NCBI RefSeq assembly: GCF_001544615.1
Contig: NZ_FCNV02000001.1
Location: 496,001-560,000 of the forward strand
Source: Caballeronia concitans
GTDB taxonomy: Bacteria > Pseudomonadota > Gammaproteobacteria > Burkholderiales > Burkholderiaceae
Length of the DNA stretch: 64,000 bases
Direction: 5' to 3'
The notes under the pieces were generated by a model. It had not been told where the DNA came from, ran no database searches, and was given only the letters and a program-made list of their open reading frames with translations. The position numbers were made by a program, and so were the translations under genes. Shown piece after piece: positions 20,412 to 30,089 of this stretch (position 1 is the stretch's first letter; every line of letters starts with the position of its first letter).

Positions 20412-21044
20412 CTACAACAGCTGATGATGCTGCATGTAGTGATGCACCACGTCGATGCGCGCGCCGGCATCGAGCAGTTCCATCAGCTTCTGACGGGCGC
20501 GCATGGGAATCGGCAGGATTTCAGCGAGACGGTTGGAGACCCACGTCGGATCGTCGAACAGGAACGGCTCGACGAACGGAAGGTTCTGCGGCTCGCGCGC
20601 CTTGATCGTCTCGATGATGCGCTCCAGCACTTCCGCGCACGCGCCGAACTTCGCGAGCACTTCGGCGCCTTGCAGCGGCCGGTCTTCCCCGTATAACTCC
20701 GCCGTGCCGACCAGCAGATTGCTCGGCTCCACGCGATGCGAAAGCAGCCGGAAGCGCTCCGTGCCGCGCGCCTGCACGAGCAAGAGGCCGAAGGTATCGA
20801 CATCGCATTCGGTGATTTCCGCGAGACAGCCGACGCTTTCGGGCACCGAAGGATCGCCCGGAGACGCGACTTCATGTCCGCTCTTCAGCAGGCACACGCC
20901 GAACGGCGTGCCTTCGCGCAGGCACGCTCGCGCCATGTCGAGATAGCGCGCCTCGAAAATCTTGAGCGGCAGCATGCCGCCGGGAAACAGCACGGTGTGA
21001 AGCGGGAACAGCGGCAGATCGGCTAGAACGGGATTCGAAGACAT
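20412..21044 (-). CDS. Lon-protease N-terminal (LAN) domain protein
   Basis: 210 residues consisting only of the Lon substrate-binding domain. LPLFPLHTVLFPGGMLPLKIFEARYLDM is the domain's start, followed by GTPFGVCLL, VGCLAEITECDVDTFGLLLVQARGTERFRLL, and a helical C-terminus with RLAEILPIPMRARQKLMEL. No ATPase or protease domain follows. Stand-alone LON_substr_bdg proteins are widespread; they may act in substrate recognition but the role is unknown. It lies 35 bases downstream of rapZ on the same strand. Confidence 0.88.
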   Translation of the reverse strand: MSSNPVLADLPLFPLHTVLFPGGMLPLKIFEARYLDMARACLREGTPFGVCLLKSGHEVASPGDPSVPESVGCLAEITECDVDTFGLLLVQARGTERFRLLSHRVEPSNLLVGTAELYGEDRPLQGAEVLAKFGACAEVLERIIETIKAREPQNLPFVEPFLFDDPTWVSNRLAEILPIPMRARQKLMELLDAGARIDVVHHYMQHHQLL

Positions 21045-21079
21045 CGCGCCCCTCCAGGGGTGGATCGCCGGCGCGGCGA

Positions 21080-21976
21080 TCAGGTTCGCGTGTGGGTCGC
21101 GCTGTCATCCACGGGGATGGGCGCATCACGATGCCGCACGATCACGTTTGCCTCTTCGCGAAAGCGCGCGGCGAGCGCCTCTGCGATGTACACCGAACGA
21201 TGCTGCCCGCCCGTGCAGCCGATCGCGACCGTCAGATAGCTGCGGTTGTCGTCGCGAAAACGCGGCAACCATTTGCCGACGAACCCGCCGATATCGTCGA
21301 TCATCTCGCCGACCAAGGGCTGCGCCGACAAATAATCGATGATCGGCTGATCGAGTCCGGTGAACGGGCGCAACTCGCGGTCGTAGTACGGATTCGGCAG
21401 CGTGCGCACGTCGAAGACGAGATCGGCGTCGAGCGGCACGCCGCGCTTGAATCCGAACGATTCGAACATCAGCGTGAGATCGGCGGCGTCCGTTTCGACG
21501 AAGCGCTTCACCCACGCGCGCAGCACGTTCGCGCGCAGGTTGCTGGTGTCGATCTGATGGCCGTATTCGGCGAGCCCCGCGACGAGTTCGCGTTCGCGCT
21601 CGATGGCTTCGCCCAGCGAATTCAGCACGCCGACGCTCGCGTCATGCACCGGCGGGCCGGACAGCGGATGGCGGCGGCGCGTTTCCGAAAAGCGTTGAAT
21701 GAGGGACTGCGTGCTGGCGTTGAGGAACAGCACGCGCAGGTCGTAGGCGCGCGCGAGGCTGCCGATGATCGCGGGCACTTCGTCGAGCGAAAGGCTCGAA
21801 CGGGCGTCGATCGCGACGGCGAGCCGTTGCTGTCCTTCGCTCGCGAGATAGGCGGCGAGTTCGGGCAAAAAGCGCGGAGGCAGGTTGTCGACGCAGTAGT
21901 AGCCGCCGTCTTCCAGCGCGTTGAGCGCCACGGACTTGCCGGAGCCGGAAATGCCGGTGATCAGGATGATACGCAT
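21080..21976 (-). CDS. rapZ: RNase adapter protein RapZ
   Basis: 298 residues. P-loop protein that in Escherichia guides RNase E to the sRNA GlmZ to control glucosamine-6-phosphate synthesis. Walker [27 protein letters not shown] lies at the N-terminus, [22 protein letters not shown] follows, and the C-terminal RNA-binding domain holds [19 protein letters not shown] and [17 protein letters not shown]. Last gene of the rpoN-hpf-ptsN-hprK-rapZ group. hprK ends 61 bases upstream. Confidence 0.96.
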   Translation of the reverse strand: MRIILITGISGSGKSVALNALEDGGYYCVDNLPPRFLPELAAYLASEGQQRLAVAIDARSSLSLDEVPAIIGSLARAYDLRVLFLNASTQSLIQRFSETRRRHPLSGPPVHDASVGVLNSLGEAIERERELVAGLAEYGHQIDTSNLRANVLRAWVKRFVETDAADLTLMFESFGFKRGVPLDADLVFDVRTLPNPYYDRELRPFTGLDQPIIDYLSAQPLVGEMIDDIGGFVGKWLPRFRDDNRSYLTVAIGCTGGQHRSVYIAEALAARFREEANVIVRHRDAPIPVDDSATHTRT

Positions 21977-22036
21977 GGGAATGTGCTCGTTCGCTTTATC
22001 TTAGCACCGGCATATGATCCGAATCGGGCGCGGGCC

Positions 22037-23005
22037 TCAGATCAATTTGCCGGGAAACTGGCTATCCGGGTCCTGCATCGCGAGCCGCTGGCGATCCATG
22101 AAATCCCGCAAGGTATCGATGCCGCGCAGCTGCAGGATCGTATTGCGCACGGCCGCTTCGACCAGCACCGCGAGGTTGCGGCCCGCCGCCACTTGAATGG
22201 TCACTTTGCTGATCGGCAGGCCGAGCACATCGACCGTCTGGCTTTCCAGCGGAAGCCGCTGGAATTCGCCGTCGGGGCGGCGCACGAGCTGCACGATCAG
22301 CTTGAGCTTCATCTTCCGGCGCACGGCGGTTTCGCCGAAGATCGTCTTGATGTCGAGCAGGCCGAGGCCGCGCACTTCCAGCAGATTCTGCAACAGCGGC
22401 GGACAGCGTCCTTCGACGAAGTCCGGGCCGAGGCGCACGAAATCCACGGCGTCGTCCGCAACGAGACCGTGGCCGCGGCTGATGAGTTCCAGGCCGAGTT
22501 CGCTCTTGCCGAGACCGGAATCGCCGGTGAGCAGCACACCCATGCCGAGAATGTCGATGAACACGCCGTGCAGCGTCGCGCGCGGCGCGAGAATGCGCGA
22601 CATGTACGCGCGCAGGCTGTCGATGACCGCCGCCGCCGACATGCGCGTGGTGAAGAGCGGCGTCGACGATCGCGTGCAGCGAAGCACGAGCTCGGGCGGC
22701 GCGCCCACTTCGCCCGCGACGACGAGAAACGGCGGCTCGAGCGCGATCAGCTCGGCCATGTGACGCGAGCGGTCTTCGTCGGACTGGCGCTGGTAGTAGT
22801 TGATCTCGGCGTCGCCGAGCACCTGAATGCGGTTCGGGTGAATCAGGTTCAAATGGCCGACGAGATCGGCGCTGGATGTCGCGTTCGCGACCGTCTCGCT
22901 CGAAAAGCCCCGTTCCCAGCCTTCATGCCCCGTGAGCCAGCTGAGCTTCAGAGCGGCGGCGTTGTCGTCGAAAATGCTTTGGGCGTTGATGCTGGACGTA
23001 TCCAT
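22037..23005 (-). CDS. hprK: HPr kinase/phosphorylase
   Basis: 322 residues from ATG 23005 (MDTSSINAQ). Phosphorylates or dephosphorylates HPr at the regulatory Ser. The C-terminal catalytic domain has the P-loop [20 protein letters not shown], with the adjacent His/Asp pair in [10 protein letters not shown], and the HprK signature [20 protein letters not shown]. The N-terminal domain has [16 protein letters not shown]. In proteobacteria lacking sugar PTS this protein belongs to the PTS-Ntr branch with ptsN, which lies directly upstream. Confidence 0.96.
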   Translation of the reverse strand: MDTSSINAQSIFDDNAAALKLSWLTGHEGWERGFSSETVANATSSADLVGHLNLIHPNRIQVLGDAEINYYQRQSDEDRSRHMAELIALEPPFLVVAGEVGAPPELVLRCTRSSTPLFTTRMSAAAVIDSLRAYMSRILAPRATLHGVFIDILGMGVLLTGDSGLGKSELGLELISRGHGLVADDAVDFVRLGPDFVEGRCPPLLQNLLEVRGLGLLDIKTIFGETAVRRKMKLKLIVQLVRRPDGEFQRLPLESQTVDVLGLPISKVTIQVAAGRNLAVLVEAAVRNTILQLRGIDTLRDFMDRQRLAMQDPDSQFPGKLI

Positions 23006-23189
23006 GAGGCCGGAACTCCGTTGGAAGCCGGGAGCAGCCTTCGCGTGTCGGAGCGGTTTGCTTCGATTCGCCGCATGGCGCTGCTTTTGACCGATTGTGC
23101 CGCAGAAGCACCGCCTGCGCGAGACGACCGTTACGCCTCGAGCGGCGCGCGACGCGCCGGAAGGCGGTTTGCCGGGATCGATGCGGCGA

Positions 23190-23645
23190 TTACGGTTGCC
23201 ACTGCGTGAGGACTTGATAAAGCGCCTCACGGTTTTCTTCTTTGTTCAGACGCTCGCGCGCCTCGCTGTCGGAGAGCAGTTGCGCGATCTCCGAGAGAAT
23301 TTCGAGATGCTGCTGCGTGGCCTGTTCGGGCACGAGCAGGAAGATCAGCAACGAGACGGGCTGACCGTCCGGCGATTCGAACGCGACCGGTTCGGCCAGG
23401 CGCACGAAGGCGGCGAGCGGCTGCTTCAGCCCCTTGATCCGGCCGTGCGGAATGGCGACGCCTTCGCCGAGGCCGGTCGAGCCGAGGCGTTCGCGAGCGA
23501 AGAGGTTGTCGGTAACGGTGCTGCGGGCGATGCCGTTCTGGTTCTCGAAAATCAGGCCCGCTTGCTCGAATACACGTTTCTTGCTGGTAACGGACAGTCC
23601 GAGAACGACGTTCTCGATGGGAAGAAATTTGGCTAAACGATTCAT
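23190..23645 (-). CDS. ptsN: PTS IIA-like nitrogen regulatory protein
   Basis: 151 residues from ATG 23645 (MNRLAKFLP). Phosphorylatable regulator of the PTS-Ntr chain. The active His is H67 in [32 protein letters not shown] and [27 protein letters not shown] are family signatures. It sits between hpf and hprK, separated from hpf by a terminator and a spacer with its own candidate promoter. Confidence 0.95.
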   Translation of the reverse strand: MNRLAKFLPIENVVLGLSVTSKKRVFEQAGLIFENQNGIARSTVTDNLFARERLGSTGLGEGVAIPHGRIKGLKQPLAAFVRLAEPVAFESPDGQPVSLLIFLLVPEQATQQHLEILSEIAQLLSDSEARERLNKEENREALYQVLTQWQP

Positions 23646-23784
23646 GTTGGCAGGCTGATGCGTGGCCTGATAGCTCCTCATCGTGGCTGCTGTCTGAAAG
23701 CGCTCACGGCGATGGTGAAACGGAAGATGCGCTTGCGGCGTTCCCTGCAGCGTTGCTGTTCGGCGACCCCATAATAACCGGGCC

Positions 23785-23790
23785 ATTATA
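23785..23790 (-). promoter_or_regulatory. Candidate -10 box for ptsN-hprK-rapZ
   Basis: A perfect TATAAT on the minus strand, about 140 bases before the ptsN ATG. No good -35 stands at 16-18 bases. Because hpf is closed by a terminator, an independent promoter for ptsN is expected in this spacer. Confidence 0.4.
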
Positions 23791-23858
23791 GAACAGGCCA
23801 AAGCGCGATGGTGCGGCGCGCCATGAGCGTGTCACTGCAATGAAATGTGCAGCACAAA

Positions 23859-23882
23859 GCACAAAGAATCAAGGCTTTGTGC
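23859..23882. repeat. 8-bp inverted repeat in hpf-ptsN spacer
   Basis: GCACAAAG, eight-base loop, CTTTGTGC. The left arm is tandemly duplicated (23852-23859 and 23859-23866 share one base), so either copy can pair. It lies between the hpf terminator and the candidate ptsN promoter and may be an operator or a hairpin; no T-run follows. The rest of the 408-base spacer (23646-24053) shows only the terminator and the -10 box listed separately. Confidence 0.4.
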
Positions 23883-23904
23883 CACGCCACCGTGAAAAGT
23901 GCAA

Positions 23905-23929
23905 CAAAAAAGCCGCCGATTGGCGGCTT
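23905..23929 (-). terminator. Rho-independent terminator downstream of hpf
   Basis: On the minus strand an 8-bp stem AAGCCGCC/GGCGGCTT with a four-base loop runs straight into a T-run. It ends the rpoN-hpf transcript. Confidence 0.88.
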
Positions 23930-24053
23930 CCTTCGGGTGCCTGTCTGAGGCGGCATCGCCGGATTCGAGGAACTCTTCGAATCGAGCCGCCATTCAAGGC
24001 GCGCTCGCCGGTTTTGCGCTAGTCAGATTCGCACGGGTTTGTCTTCGTCAGCC

Positions 24054-24416
24054 TCAGGGCGACGGCGCTTCGGTCTGGTGAACCTCTTCGCGATACTTCA
24101 CGGATTCGTGGGCGTGGCCCTGAATTTTGTCCTTGTGCCGGATGACCTGCCGATCCAGCTTGTCGACCATCAGGTCGATCGCCGCGTACATATCAGCGTC
24201 ACAACTCTCGATGAAGATGTCCTTACCCTTCAGGTGAAGATTGATTTCCGCCTTGTTGCGCTTTTCCTTTTCCCTACTATGAGTGTCGACCGAGAGGACA
24301 ACGTTGCCATCCATCACTTGATCGAAATGACGGAGGACCCTGTCCAGCTTCGTGATCACAAACTCGCGCAACGCAGGCGTCAATTCGAGGTGGTGTCCAC
24401 TGATCTTCAGATTCAT
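24054..24416 (-). CDS. hpf: Ribosome hibernation promoting factor, short form
   Basis: 120 residues from ATG 24416 ([20 protein letters not shown]). Short HPF/YhbH protein that binds the 30S A/P sites and drives ribosome dimerisation in stationary phase. [25 protein letters not shown] and [31 protein letters not shown] are the family signatures. No C-terminal dimerisation domain, so it is the short type. It lies directly downstream of rpoN, the usual place. Confidence 0.95.
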   Translation of the reverse strand: MNLKISGHHLELTPALREFVITKLDRVLRHFDQVMDGNVVLSVDTHSREKEKRNKAEINLHLKGKDIFIESCDADMYAAIDLMVDKLDRQVIRHKDKIQGHAHESVKYREEVHQTEAPSP

Positions 24417-24600
24417 AGTTGCTCTCCAAGCTAATGGCCGTTGAACCACGGCGGCTTGCCCGATACCGGTCGGCGGGCGCCCGTTCCGTGTGCTTGTCTG
24501 AAGAAGCGCAAGGAGCGGGCCGCGCGGCCGGCTCGTACTCGCTCGCGCGATACGGCCGGTAAAAATCCGCCACGACATGCGGCGGATCACAGAGACGGGA

Positions 24601-26118
24601 TCAAAGAGACTTGCGCAGATTCACTGCGGGGATTCGCAGCGCTTCGCGGTATTTGGCAACGGTGCGCCGCGCAACCACGAAACCCTGTTCCGCCAGCAGT
24701 TCGGCGATGCGGCTGTCTGAAAGAGGAGTTTTGGGATCTTCCGCTCCTATCAGTTGCTTGATGAGGGCACGGATCGCCGTGGACGACGCCGCGCCTCCTG
24801 TGTCGGTTGAAACGTGCGATCCAAAGAAGTACTTAAATTCAAGCGTCCCGAAGGGAGTGAGCATGTACTTCCCGGTCGTCACACGCGAAACCGTCGATTC
24901 GTGCAAGCCCAGCGTATCAGCAATCTCCCTCAAAACCAAGGGGCGCATGGCGATTTCGCCATGTGCGAAAAAGTTCTTCTGACGCTCCACGATTGCTTGC
25001 GCCACGCGAAGAATCGTCTCGAAACGTTGCTGAATATTCTTGATCAGCCAGCGCGCTTCCTGGAGCTGTTGACGCAGCGAACCGCTGCCCGGATCGCCGC
25101 GATTGTTGCGCAAGATGTTCGCGTACAAATGGTTGATCCGAAGCTTCGGCACGATTTCCGGATTCAACTCCGCCGTCCATCCGCCCGTGGTCTTGCGCAC
25201 GAGGATATCCGGCACCACGTAATCCGCTTCGCTCTTGCCGTACGCGGCGCCCGGAAACGGCTCCAGCGACTTGATCAGCGAATGCGCGTCCCGCAGCGCG
25301 TCGTCGCTGGCCTTCAACTGCTTGCGCAGACGCGTGAAGTCGCGCGCGGCGAGCAGTTCCAGATGATTCGTGACGATTTCCAGCGCCAGCGTGCGCGTGG
25401 GTGAGGCATCGAGCCGCAGCAACTGCAGCTTCAGGCATTCCGACGCCGATCGCCCGCCCACGCCCGGCGGGTCGAAGCTCTGCAGCAAGGCGAGTGCCGC
25501 GCTGAGTTCGTCGACATCGACTTCGAGCTCGTCCGGCAAATCCGCCTGGATTTCATCGAGCGACGCGGTCAGATACCCATCTTCGTCGAGCGATTCGATC
25601 AGAAACGTGATGAGCGCGCGATCACGCTGATTCGCCTGCGTCATGCGAAGTTGCGCGGTCAGGTGATCGCGCAGCGTGGTCGTGGATTCGTGGATTTGCA
25701 GCGGCGGGAGATCGTCGTCGTCGGAGGCGTTGTTCGAGCGGCCGTAGTCTTCGAGATTCCACGAGCTGGAATCCGCGCCGCCGTCCGAACTCATGCCGTT
25801 GTATTCGTCGACGCCCTGCGGCTCGCTGTTCTCCGAACGCTCGGAGCTCGACGAACTCGAACTGGAGCCGTTGCTCATCATCGGCTCGGGCGCGGCGTTG
25901 CCCGAAGCGGGGGAAGTGATGAGCGAACCGTCCGCGGCGACGCGCAGCGGACTCGCGATCCAGTCGTCTTCGTTCTCGAGCAGCGGATTTTGCGCGACGG
26001 CCATTGCCACTTCCTGCTGCAATTCGAGCGTCGACAACTGCAGCAGCCGGATGGACTGTTGCAGTTGCGGGGTCAGCGCAAGATGCTGCGATAGGCGGAG
26101 TTGGAGGCTGGCTTTCAT
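24601..26118 (-). CDS. rpoN: RNA polymerase sigma-54 factor
   Basis: 505 residues. Alternative sigma factor needing enhancer-binding AAA+ activators. The N-terminal region I is Gln/Leu-rich ([22 protein letters not shown]) and interacts with activators. An acidic Ser/Asp-rich region II spans about 60-140. The core-binding domain follows, then the HTH ([19 protein letters not shown]) and the C-terminal RpoN box [12 protein letters not shown] that reads the -24 element. It is downstream of lptB, separated by a terminator. Confidence 0.97.
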   Translation of the reverse strand: MKASLQLRLSQHLALTPQLQQSIRLLQLSTLELQQEVAMAVAQNPLLENEDDWIASPLRVAADGSLITSPASGNAAPEPMMSNGSSSSSSSSERSENSEPQGVDEYNGMSSDGGADSSSWNLEDYGRSNNASDDDDLPPLQIHESTTTLRDHLTAQLRMTQANQRDRALITFLIESLDEDGYLTASLDEIQADLPDELEVDVDELSAALALLQSFDPPGVGGRSASECLKLQLLRLDASPTRTLALEIVTNHLELLAARDFTRLRKQLKASDDALRDAHSLIKSLEPFPGAAYGKSEADYVVPDILVRKTTGGWTAELNPEIVPKLRINHLYANILRNNRGDPGSGSLRQQLQEARWLIKNIQQRFETILRVAQAIVERQKNFFAHGEIAMRPLVLREIADTLGLHESTVSRVTTGKYMLTPFGTLEFKYFFGSHVSTDTGGAASSTAIRALIKQLIGAEDPKTPLSDSRIAELLAEQGFVVARRTVAKYREALRIPAVNLRKSL

Positions 26119-26179
26119 GGCAAAGTTTTATTCATTGTAGAGAGTTTGCCACGCGCGCGAAACCTCGCAGCGAATCCAA

Positions 26180-26210
26180 AAAAGCGCGTGCCGCCTCGAA
26201 GGGCGGCACG
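26180..26210 (-). terminator. Rho-independent terminator between lptB and rpoN
   Basis: A 9-bp stem CGTGCCGCC/GGCGGCACG with a six-base loop. On the minus strand it is followed after three bases by a T-run of six. It separates the lpt transcript from rpoN. Confidence 0.8.
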
Positions 26211-26278
26211 TAAGTTTTGCTGTTTTCCTTCGATGCGACGCGGTAATCGGTCGCTAGTTCGCATCGTTCAGGCGGGTG

Positions 26279-27061
26279 TCACATGCGGAAGTGTTCGCCG
26301 AGATAGACGCGCCGGACGCTTTCGTTCTCGATGATTTCGTTGGGCGCGCCGGCCGCGAGCACGCTGCCGTCGCTGATGATGTAAGCGTGGTCGCAGATGC
26401 CGAGCGTCTCGCGCACGTTGTGATCCGTGATCAGCACGCCGATGTTGCGCTGCTTCAGAAACTTCACGATCTTCTGAATTTCCAGCACGGCGATCGGATC
26501 GACGCCCGCGAACGGCTCGTCGAGCAGAATGAAGCTCGGATTCGTCGCGAGCGCGCGCGCGATTTCCACGCGCCGCCGCTCGCCGCCCGACAGCGAAAGC
26601 GCCGGATTTTCACGCAGATGCGCAATCTGGAGTTCGTCGAGCAATGCTTCCGCACGCTCGGCGATGACGTCCTTCGACAGCCGCTTGCCCGCCGCGTCCG
26701 TCTGCAATTCGAGCACCGCGCGGATGTTCTGCTCGACGGTCAGCTTCCTGAACACGGACGCTTCCTGCGGCAGATACGACAAACCGAGGTGCGCGCGTTG
26801 ATGGATAGGCAGCAGGCTGATGGACTTGCCGTCGAGATCGATTTCGCCGGCATCGAGCGGCACGAGGCCGACGATCATATAGAACGATGTCGTCTTGCCC
26901 GCGCCGTTCGGGCCGAGCAGACCGACGACTTCGCCGCTTTTCACGTCGAGCGACACGTCCTTGACCACCGTGCGCGAGCCGTAACGCTTCTTCAGATTGC
27001 GGACGACGAGCGAGCTCGACTTGCCGTCCGGCTTGGCTTGAGGCGTGGCGGAGGCGTTCAC
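26279..27061 (-). CDS. lptB: LPS export ABC transporter ATP-binding protein LptB
   Basis: 260 residues with a GTG start whose codon overlaps the lptA stop (GTGA). ATPase of the LptBFG complex that extracts LPS from the inner membrane. Walker [18 protein letters not shown], signature [15 protein letters not shown], Walker [15 protein letters not shown], and the switch His in [11 protein letters not shown] short Ala/Lys-rich N-terminal extension precedes the domain. Last gene of kdsD-kdsC-lptC-lptA-lptB. Confidence 0.97.
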   Translation of the reverse strand: MNASATPQAKPDGKSSSLVVRNLKKRYGSRTVVKDVSLDVKSGEVVGLLGPNGAGKTTSFYMIVGLVPLDAGEIDLDGKSISLLPIHQRAHLGLSYLPQEASVFRKLTVEQNIRAVLELQTDAAGKRLSKDVIAERAEALLDELQIAHLRENPALSLSGGERRRVEIARALATNPSFILLDEPFAGVDPIAVLEIQKIVKFLKQRNIGVLITDHNVRETLGICDHAYIISDGSVLAAGAPNEIIENESVRRVYLGEHFRM

Positions 27062-27765
27062 TGCTGCGGCGTTCCTTGAATGGTGTTCGACGGTGCGAGG
27101 GTGGCGGGCGACCCGTTCAGCGGCGCGGCGCCGCCCGAGCGCGGCGCGAGCATCGCGCGCACGCGGCCGGACGGATTGCCGGGGCTCGCGACGTCCTTGC
27201 CCGCCGATGCGGTGTAGAAGTCCTTCTGGCCGTCATACGTGATGACGCTGCCGCGCACTTCGTCCTGAACCGTGGTCAGCCCCTGCAGGCGGCGCACGAC
27301 CGCGCGCGTCGTGAGCTTCGTGAAATCGTTCTTGCCGTCGTAGTCGATACGCACGGCGTTGCCTTCGATGTACTCGTTGACGTTGTCGCGCTTCTGGCGG
27401 AAATACGAAAGCGTGTTGCCGGTCGACGTGCCCGTCGCGTACTGATAGCCCTGCGGATCTTGCGTCACTTCGACGCGATCGGCCTTGATGATGATCGTGC
27501 CTTTCGTCGCGACGACGTGGCCGGTGAAGACGTTCTTCTGGTTGAGATCGTCGTAGGACATGTTGTCCGCTTCGATGTTGAGCGGCTTGTCGCGGTCGGC
27601 CTTTTCGGCGTGGGCGGCGGGCGCGAAGCCCGCGAGGGGCAGCGCGACGAACGCGGCGACGGCGGCGGACAGCGCGGCTCGCATCACCCGCTTGGCGCGG
27701 TCAGCGCGATGCGCGAGCGTTGCGCGCACGGGGCCGCCATCGGGACGAGGGAAGCTTTGATTCAT
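27058..27765 (-). CDS. lptA: Periplasmic LPS bridge protein LptA
   Basis: 235 residues. The N-terminus is long before the hydrophobic signal core ([21 protein letters not shown], cut near AHAEK). OstA/LptA domain: [30 protein letters not shown] and [20 protein letters not shown] form the jellyroll start that oligomerises into the LPS bridge. A Pro/Ser-rich tail of about 45 residues with no known role follows. It overlaps lptB by four bases; lptC ends 35 bases upstream. Confidence 0.94.
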   Translation of the reverse strand: MNQSFPRPDGGPVRATLAHRADRAKRVMRAALSAAVAAFVALPLAGFAPAAHAEKADRDKPLNIEADNMSYDDLNQKNVFTGHVVATKGTIIIKADRVEVTQDPQGYQYATGTSTGNTLSYFRQKRDNVNEYIEGNAVRIDYDGKNDFTKLTTRAVVRRLQGLTTVQDEVRGSVITYDGQKDFYTASAGKDVASPGNPSGRVRAMLAPRSGGAAPLNGSPATLAPSNTIQGTPQQ

Positions 27766-27800
27766 GCAGTCACAGTTCGGATGGATTGCCCGGGATCGCG

Positions 27801-28403
27801 TTACTTAGAAGCGCCGCCGTTGATATCCGAGGCGGCGATGGCGCCGCGCACGTTACCGAAGAGCTTCATTTCCCGGGTGACGTTGTTGTAGTTCATGCCG
27901 TTGGCGGTGATCACCGACGGACCGCGCTGAAGTTTAACCGGCTTTTCCGTTTCGATGACATCGTCGTTCACCAGCACGCGAAAATGCTGCGAATCCGCCT
28001 GCATCTGCGGATCGCCGAAACCGGCGGCGCGGAGAATGCGCGCATTGTCATACAGATCGACGATGGATACGTCGCCGTTCACCGTGCCGCGCTCGGCGGT
28101 GGCCGTCACGGTCGGCTTCTGCGGCTGGAACATGCGCATGGCCGGCAGCGTCAGGTCGCTGTTTTCGTCGTCCTCGTAATGGAGCATCGATTTCGCCGTC
28201 AGGCGATATTGCGTGGTGCCGGTCGTATCGAGTTCGGAGACGGAAAAGTTGTCCGCGAAATAGTCGGGCGTATGGCGCTTCGGCTGCTCCGGCGCCTCGG
28301 GCGCGGAAGGCAGCGTTGCCTGCAGCAGCCAGTAGGTGATGCCCGCGAGCGCCGCCATCGCGAGAAGCGGCACGAGCGAGGTCAGGCGTCGGGTCTGCGG
28401 CAT
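27801..28403 (-). CDS. lptC: LPS export protein LptC
   Basis: 200 residues from ATG 28403 (MPQTRRLTSLVPLL). One N-terminal membrane anchor (about 7-27), then a periplasmic OstA-like fold with TPDYFADNFSVSELDTTGTTQYRLTAKSMLHYEDDE. It hands LPS from LptBFG to LptA. Four bases separate it from the kdsC stop, so it is tightly coupled. Confidence 0.93.
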   Translation of the reverse strand: MPQTRRLTSLVPLLAMAALAGITYWLLQATLPSAPEAPEQPKRHTPDYFADNFSVSELDTTGTTQYRLTAKSMLHYEDDENSDLTLPAMRMFQPQKPTVTATAERGTVNGDVSIVDLYDNARILRAAGFGDPQMQADSQHFRVLVNDDVIETEKPVKLQRGPSVITANGMNYNNVTREMKLFGNVRGAIAASDINGGASK

Positions 28404-28407
28404 CGCG

Positions 28408-28947
28408 TCAGGCTCCGAGCGCGGCGGCGAGCGCCGCGTCGTAGCGGCCTTGCGCGCGCAGGATGGCGTCGCAGACTTCGCGCACCGCGCCGTGTCCGCC
28501 GCGCGCCGCCGCGACGAAATGCACGCGCTGGATGACTTCGCCATGCGCGTTCGCTGGCGCCGCCGCGAAGCCGCAGCGGCTCATCACGGCGAGGTCGGGC
28601 CAGTCGTCGCCCATGTAGCCGGCTTCGGCTGCCGAAATGCCGGTCTTCGCGAGCAGTTCCTCCAGCGCGACCGTCTTGTCTTCGACGCCCTGATACAGAT
28701 GCGTGATGCCCAGTTCCTTCGCGCGCGCCGCGACGATGCCCGACTGCCGCCCGGTGATGATCGCCGTCTGCACGCCGATGCGCTCCAGTTGCTTGAGGCC
28801 GTAGCCGTCGAGCGAATTGAACGACTTCATCGTGTCGCCGTCGGCGGTGAAATACAGGCTGCCGTCGGTGAAGACGCCGTCGATATCGAACGCCATGAGC
28901 CTGATGCGGCTCGCGCGCTCGGTGCCGGGGGAAGGCTTCTGCGTCAT
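28408..28947 (-). CDS. kdsC: 3-deoxy-D-manno-octulosonate 8-phosphate phosphatase
   Basis: 179 residues from ATG 28947. HAD phosphatase producing free Kdo for lipid A core. The catalytic motif I is MAFDIDGVFTDGSLYF (nucleophile Asp in DxD), motif II the Thr in AIITGRQSG, and motif III GYMGDDWPDLAVM. The ATG overlaps the kdsD stop (ATGA). Confidence 0.96.
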   Translation of the reverse strand: MTQKPSPGTERASRIRLMAFDIDGVFTDGSLYFTADGDTMKSFNSLDGYGLKQLERIGVQTAIITGRQSGIVAARAKELGITHLYQGVEDKTVALEELLAKTGISAAEAGYMGDDWPDLAVMSRCGFAAAPANAHGEVIQRVHFVAAARGGHGAVREVCDAILRAQGRYDAALAAALGA

Positions 28948-29930
28948 CAAATTACCTTCTTGGAGAAGAGGTCGTGCATGTTCAGTGCGCCGATCAGCGT
29001 CGCGTTCGCGTCGACGACCAGCATCTGATTGATGCGATAACGCTCCATCAGTTCCACGGCCTCGACGGCGAGATGATCGGGGCCGATCGTGCGCGGATTG
29101 CGCGTCATCACGTCGGCGAGCTTGAGCGAACGGAAGTCGCCGTCGCGTTGCAGGATGCGGCGCAGGTCGCCATCGGTGAAAATGCCTTCGACATGACGAT
29201 TCTCGTTGACCACGGCCGTCATGCCCATGCGCTTGTCGGTGATCTGGAAGAGCGCATCCGATACGGTTGCTTCCAGCGGCACGACGGGCACTTCGTCGCC
29301 GACGCGCATCACGTCGCGCACGTAGGTCAGAAGCCGCCGGCCGAGCGCGCCGCCCGGATGCGAGCGCGCGAAGTCGTCGGGGCCGAAGCCGCGTGCGTCG
29401 AGCACGGCGACCGCGAGCGCGTCGCCGAGCGCCATCGCGGCGGTCGTGCTGGCCGTGGGCGCGAGATTCAGCGGGCACGCTTCCTTTTCGACGCGCGCGT
29501 TGAGATGCATGTCCGCCAGTTGCGCGAGGCTCGATTCCGGCCGTCCCGTAATGGCGATGAGTTTCGCGCCGAGGCGCTTGATGAGCGGCAAAATGGCGAC
29601 GAGCTCTTCGGTTTCGCCCGAATTGGAGAGCGCGATGAAGATGTCGTCGGCGGTGACCATGCCGAGGTCGCCGTGGCTCGCTTCGGCCGGATGCACGAAG
29701 AACGCGGGCGTGCCCGTGCTGGCGAGCGTCGCGGCGAACTTGCGCGCGACGTGCCCCGACTTGCCGATGCCGGACACGACCACGCGTCCGCGGCAGCCGA
29801 GCAGCACTTCGACTGCGTTCGTGAAATGGTGGTCGAGAAGGTCTGAAAGCCCGCGAACAGCGTCGGCTTCGATCTGGATTACGTTGCGAGCCAGCGCCAG
29901 TGCCCGGTCGCCATTGATTTTCGCTATCAT
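28947..29930 (-). CDS. kdsD: D-arabinose 5-phosphate isomerase
   Basis: 327 residues from ATG 29930 (MIAKINGDRAL). First step of Kdo synthesis, ribulose 5-phosphate to arabinose 5-phosphate. An SIS domain with RVVVSGIGKSGHVARKFAATLASTGTPAFFVHPAEASHGDLG and ALSNSGETEELV, then two CBS domains, with VMRVGDEVPVV and DVMTRNPRTIGPDH. The frame stays open far upstream on the minus strand opposite the antiporter gene, but that extension has shadow composition. First gene of the Kdo-Lpt operon, divergent from the antiporter. Confidence 0.96.
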   Translation of the reverse strand: MIAKINGDRALALARNVIQIEADAVRGLSDLLDHHFTNAVEVLLGCRGRVVVSGIGKSGHVARKFAATLASTGTPAFFVHPAEASHGDLGMVTADDIFIALSNSGETEELVAILPLIKRLGAKLIAITGRPESSLAQLADMHLNARVEKEACPLNLAPTASTTAAMALGDALAVAVLDARGFGPDDFARSHPGGALGRRLLTYVRDVMRVGDEVPVVPLEATVSDALFQITDKRMGMTAVVNENRHVEGIFTDGDLRRILQRDGDFRSLKLADVMTRNPRTIGPDHLAVEAVELMERYRINQMLVVDANATLIGALNMHDLFSKKVI

Positions 29931-30089
29931 TCGCGGAGTATACCAAAGGCGTTTCTTCGCCGCGCCGCACGGAGCGTGGCGCGCGGCCTTCTCTCCGCCC
30001 CCCGCAACCCCTGGCGACAGGGGCTTTTCAAGACGCCGATCGCGCGACGAGCGCGTTTCGGAAAACTGACGAACGAGGACGCTGGACGG

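Noticed and set aside
21092-23209. 705-codon plus-strand frame opposite rapZ and hprK
   Set aside because: It spans two genuine genes and their spacer and is rich in Arg, Ala, His and Asp; a typical antisense artefact.
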